From Metabacillus lacus (lineage in GTDB: Bacteria; Bacillota; Bacilli; Bacillales; Bacillaceae), in the NCBI RefSeq assembly GCF_009674805.1, contig NZ_WKKI01000025.1:1-51810 (forward strand): DNA of 51,810 nucleotides, given 5' to 3'. The notes beneath the pieces are model-generated. The model searched no databases. It was given only the letters and a program-made list of their open reading frames with translations, and had not been told where the DNA came from. The number at the start of each line of letters is the position of its first letter. Position 1 is the stretch's first letter. A program made the position numbers and the translations under genes. Below are positions 49,802 to 51,810 of this stretch, one piece after another.

Positions 49802-50257
49802 TCATTCACTTAAAAAAATAGCGTATTTTTCATAACCAATTTCAAATGTTATCAATTCAGAAACAAAGTTGAGAAAAGATAGTTTTTTTGAAGTTGAAAT
49901 CATGGTAATTATATTACCTTCTGATAAATCGAGAGACATTATTCTTCTATTTTTACTCTCAATAATTGATAAACCATGACTAATTGAATTTGTACTCTTT
50001 AATTGGAGTTGCTCAATACTACCAAGATCCTCGTTTGGATTGGTGAGTAAATTTAGACTGTTAATCATTCTTATATATTGTACACCTTCAAAAAAAATAG
50101 TTATATTTTCAAAACTTTCTTCGCCACTGTCCCTATTTGCTTTAGGGTGCTCATATGTTATTTTGGCATCAATGTGAAGTGTTAATGAACAACTAATTGG
50201 ATCAATAATAATACCTGTCAAATAACTATGTTCAAATAAATACCATTTTAAGTCCAT
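49802..50257 (-). CDS. Immunity protein of toxin cassette C
   Basis: A 151-aa protein starting MDLKWYLFEHSYLTGIIIDP, with no signal peptide or membrane segment. Mid-protein SEESFENITIFFEGVQYIRM-like strands and a helical middle are seen, and LSEGNIITMISTSKKLSFLN lies near the end. It starts 12 bp after the toxin C stop on the same strand, behind GAGGGGG, and a strong terminator follows its stop. It fits an immunity protein; the family is not recognised. Confidence 0.7.
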   Translation of the reverse strand: MDLKWYLFEHSYLTGIIIDPISCSLTLHIDAKITYEHPKANRDSGEESFENITIFFEGVQYIRMINSLNLLTNPNEDLGSIEQLQLKSTNSISHGLSIIESKNRRIMSLDLSEGNIITMISTSKKLSFLNFVSELITFEIGYEKYAIFLSE

Positions 50258-50269
50258 ACTAAACCCCCT

Positions 50270-50593
50270 CTATTTAAAAATTATTGGAGTATGGTTACCT
50301 GCACTCTTCCGTGTTACCGGATTACCAAATGGGTCAATTCTTTGACCACTAGAATTTTTTATTTCTACATGAGGTCCTGCACTTCCAGGGGCTCTGTCAC
50401 TACCACCCTTTATAGTAATTCTTGCAATACCATTTTTATCTACCCATTTCTCTGGTCCATTAGATGTTTGCGTTTTTTTCCAACCACGTGACTCAGCGTA
50501 TTTTCTTAAATCTGAAGCCTTAATAGTTTTTGAAGCATCCATACCAAATATGTTTTTTGTAACCTTACCCGTACCCTTAGTAAAACGTACTCT
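50270..50593 (-). pseudogene. Toxin tip of cassette C, cut at its 5' end
   Basis: The frame opens after a stop at 50594-50596 and encodes KGTGKVTKNIFG (like the pre-toxin KGTSKA of the other cassettes), then ASDLRKYAESRGWKKTQTSN, and a compact tip with RITIKGGSDRAPGSAGPHVEI, QRIDPFGNPV and GNHTPI. The RHS core is missing. The ATG at 50542 gives 90 residues but the family-like start is earlier. The tip resembles small C-terminal domains of WapA-type toxins, by memory of the GGS-RAPGS-PHVE pattern; its target is unknown. Confidence 0.68.
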
Positions 50594-50664
50594 TTACAAA
50601 AAGTAATGGCGGTAGCTGTTATTTTAGCTACCACCATTGTATCAAACGGCTTCGGGTGGAACTG

Positions 50665-50800
50665 CAGTAAATGTTTATTGAATTAGGGCATATTTTTCAA
50701 AGTAATGTACTTCAGGATAGTTTAGTATACTCTATACAAATGGAGCATTGGTTATGTGATTTACCGCCCGATGAAATCCTTCATTCGGCACTCCGTCCAT
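50665..50800. repeat. Shared tail element, copy D
   Basis: It contains TTATTGAATTAGGGCATAT, ATACTCTATACAAATGGAGC and ATTCGGCACTCCGTCC (50783-50798), closely matching copy B. A piece of the small ORF (GGTAVNVY) precedes it but no xre gene. Confidence 0.78.
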
Positions 50801-50810
50801 AAAAAATTAA

Positions 50811-50834
50811 ACTCCAAAGGAAACCCTTTGGAGT
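50811..50834 (-). terminator. Terminator of immunity gene D
   Basis: ACTCCAAAGG and CCTTTGGAGT perfect arms with a 4-base loop; TTTAATTTTTT follows on the minus strand. Confidence 0.88.
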
Positions 50835-50843
50835 AACTATTAT

Positions 50844-51311
50844 TTATTTTTTTAAAATATTCCACATTTTCTCTAATTCTTCGATATCGTCTGATTGCCA
50901 ATTTCTTTTTTTTATATCTTTCAATAACTGTTTGGTACTATTTAATAAAGTTTTTTTAAATTTCTTGATACTAGTTTGACATGTAAAAAAAATGTGTTCA
51001 GAGTCTTTCTTTTCTTTGATAAATTGCAATTCTACAATATCATCTGATAATTTAATACCTTTAACTAATAATGGTCCATCCATAAATTCAAATTCTTGAA
51101 CAATTCCATTTTGACGACTACTAATTAAATTTATCATTGCTTTGTGCCACCAAGTTAAAATCACAACAATAAAGTCATCCCAACCTTTTTCGGGAAAATA
51201 GTGGTCATTATATGAAAAGTAGATTTCACCAGTAATAACATTGCGATTATTTATAGATAAAGTATCTAAACATATGTTAATTTCAATTTCTACCAAATCC
51301 ACAATATTCAC
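50844..51311 (-). CDS. Immunity protein of the resident Rhs toxin (cassette D)
   Basis: A 155-aa acidic protein. It starts MNIVDLVEIEINICLDTLSI, then has GEIYFSYNDHYFPEKGWDDF, VVILTWWHKAMINLISSRQN and a lysine-rich C-terminal helix (KKFKKTLLNSTKQLLKDIKK). The FPE-GWDDF...W pattern is seen in other small immunity proteins. It begins 5 bp after the toxin stop on the same strand and ends in a terminator. It should bind and block the tip at 51317. Confidence 0.72.
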   Translation of the reverse strand: MNIVDLVEIEINICLDTLSINNRNVITGEIYFSYNDHYFPEKGWDDFIVVILTWWHKAMINLISSRQNGIVQEFEFMDGPLLVKGIKLSDDIVELQFIKEKKDSEHIFFTCQTSIKKFKKTLLNSTKQLLKDIKKRNWQSDDIEELEKMWNILKK

Positions 51312-51316
51312 CTCAC

Positions 51317-51810
51317 TTAAAACTTAGGATACGCAGTTTCTATAACTTTAGTTTTGGTATTAACCCACATTTCTATCGTTATCCCACCGCTTTTCCCTTG
51401 TACTTTTACTCTATCTCCTTGTGTTTTTACCTTCTTTCCATGTTGATAAGCATTTCTAATAGCATTTTCTATTTGCTTTTGACTCATATTACTAGGGAAT
51501 AAGTCTTTCATTCCACTTTGTGCTGCTCTTCCACCTGCTTTAGAGTGCCCTGACATAATATGCCCCATATCAATGCTTACTTTTTTATAAGAAGGTAAAT
51601 TAATAGCTTTACTTGTACCCTTATTTTGAGCCTTCTGAACCTTTGCTTTAGGAACTCTAATGGTTCGCCCCATTGCCGAACCCCCAAAACCAGCTGTCTC
51701 AGTCTGCACATGTTTCGCCATTTCCCCGTCAGGGTCAATAAAACTAACTGGGTTATTTATGGCATAGATATAACTATTTTGAGTTGAAGGTTCAGACAAA
51801 TACCCTTTAA
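51317..51810 (-). CDS. 3' end of an Rhs/WapA-type toxin gene
   Basis: The gene enters from the right edge, so the core is outside the window. The visible part has the end of the RHS-associated core (GYLSEPSTQ, YIYAINNPVSFIDPDGE), the pre-toxin linker (TIRVPKAKVQKAQNKGTSKA) and a tip beginning DMGHIMSGHSKAGGR, followed by KDLFPSNMSQKQIENAIRNA and a final strand pair with GGITIEMWVN. The HI-SGH start, a helical middle and late strands fit a BECR-type RNase tip; this is by pattern only. The protein would be delivered to neighbouring cells. The block from about 51600 to the edge is repeated at 45345-45573. Confidence 0.82.
   Translation of the reverse strand, partial: KGYLSEPSTQNSYIYAINNPVSFIDPDGEMAKHVQTETAGFGGSAMGRTIRVPKAKVQKAQNKGTSKAINLPSYKKVSIDMGHIMSGHSKAGGRAAQSGMKDLFPSNMSQKQIENAIRNAYQHGKKVKTQGDRVKVQGKSGGITIEMWVNTKTKVIETAYPKF
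51600..51810 (-). repeat. RHS-end homology block shared with cassette A
   Basis: From the right edge to about 51715 the DNA is identical to 45478-45573 and onward; similarity continues with scattered changes to about 51600 (45345 in cassette A). It covers the core end and pre-toxin linker and stops where the two toxin tips diverge. Confidence 0.88.

Overview
The window looks like a chromosomal segment of a Gram-positive, endospore-forming, flagellated member of the Bacillaceae. It carries spoIIID, mbl, the flagellar rod genes flhP and flhO, fabZ, ssbB, ywpF and the ywqA-ywqB and ywqC-ywqD-ywqE genes, all recognisable as relatives of the ywp/ywq region of Bacillus subtilis. Ribosome binding sites are strong AAGGAGG types, GTG and TTG starts are frequent, and base composition is low-GC. 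The exact genus cannot be named from the sequence alone.

Layout. (1) 1-2900: the 3' end of a repeat-containing polymorphic toxin gene with an HNH/Endo VII-like tip, its SUKH-type immunity gene, then decayed DNA with a broken DUF6431 gene. (2) 2942-24175: an exopolysaccharide (capsule) locus, all on the minus strand. It reads from the ywqC/ywqD/ywqE tyrosine-kinase module (right) through an EAR-like antitermination RNA to epsC, a lone pseudopilin, the initiating sugar transferase, glycosyltransferases, a TupA-like ATP-grasp enzyme, a DUF1919 protein, Wzy and Wzx. It ends with the precursor genes: UDP-glucose dehydrogenase, a UDP-glucuronate epimerase, a galE remnant, a VanZ-like protein and gtaB. 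(3) 24200-29700: two tiny genes, then the ywqB-ywqA operon (SWIM protein plus Snf2 helicase) with a 37-residue gene behind it. (4) 29800-43470: ssbB, a repeat-rich 1.3 kb gap, ywpF, a small lipoprotein, fabZ, an EpuA-like protein, flhP, flhO, a cyclic di-GMP-I riboswitch gene encoding a secreted TIM-barrel-like protein, a DUF4825 lipoprotein, mbl, spoIIID, a TspO-like/nitroreductase/GNAT cluster, a secreted protein with a possible nuclease fold, and a secreted SH3b protein. (5) 43500-51810: an array of displaced Rhs/WapA-type C-terminal toxin cassettes with immunity genes, read leftward from a large RHS gene whose 3' end enters at the right edge. The array also holds two paralogous Xre genes, an IS110-family element and a serine recombinase.

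How it works together. GtaB, Ugd and the epimerase should supply UDP-glucose, UDP-glucuronate and UDP-galacturonate. The sugar transferase and glycosyltransferases would build an acidic repeat unit on undecaprenyl phosphate, Wzx would flip it and Wzy polymerise it. YwqC/D/E would control the process by tyrosine phosphorylation, and the EAR RNA would keep transcription going through the long operon. The c-di-GMP riboswitch lies close to the flagellar rod genes.

The most unusual part is the toxin system. The right-hand modules repeat a unit of toxin tip, immunity gene, terminator, a shared ~150 bp AT-rich tail and, in two cases, an Xre gene with (in one) a 25-codon ORF. The same tail follows the toxin-immunity pair at the opposite end of the window in inverted orientation, which points to exchange between the two loci.
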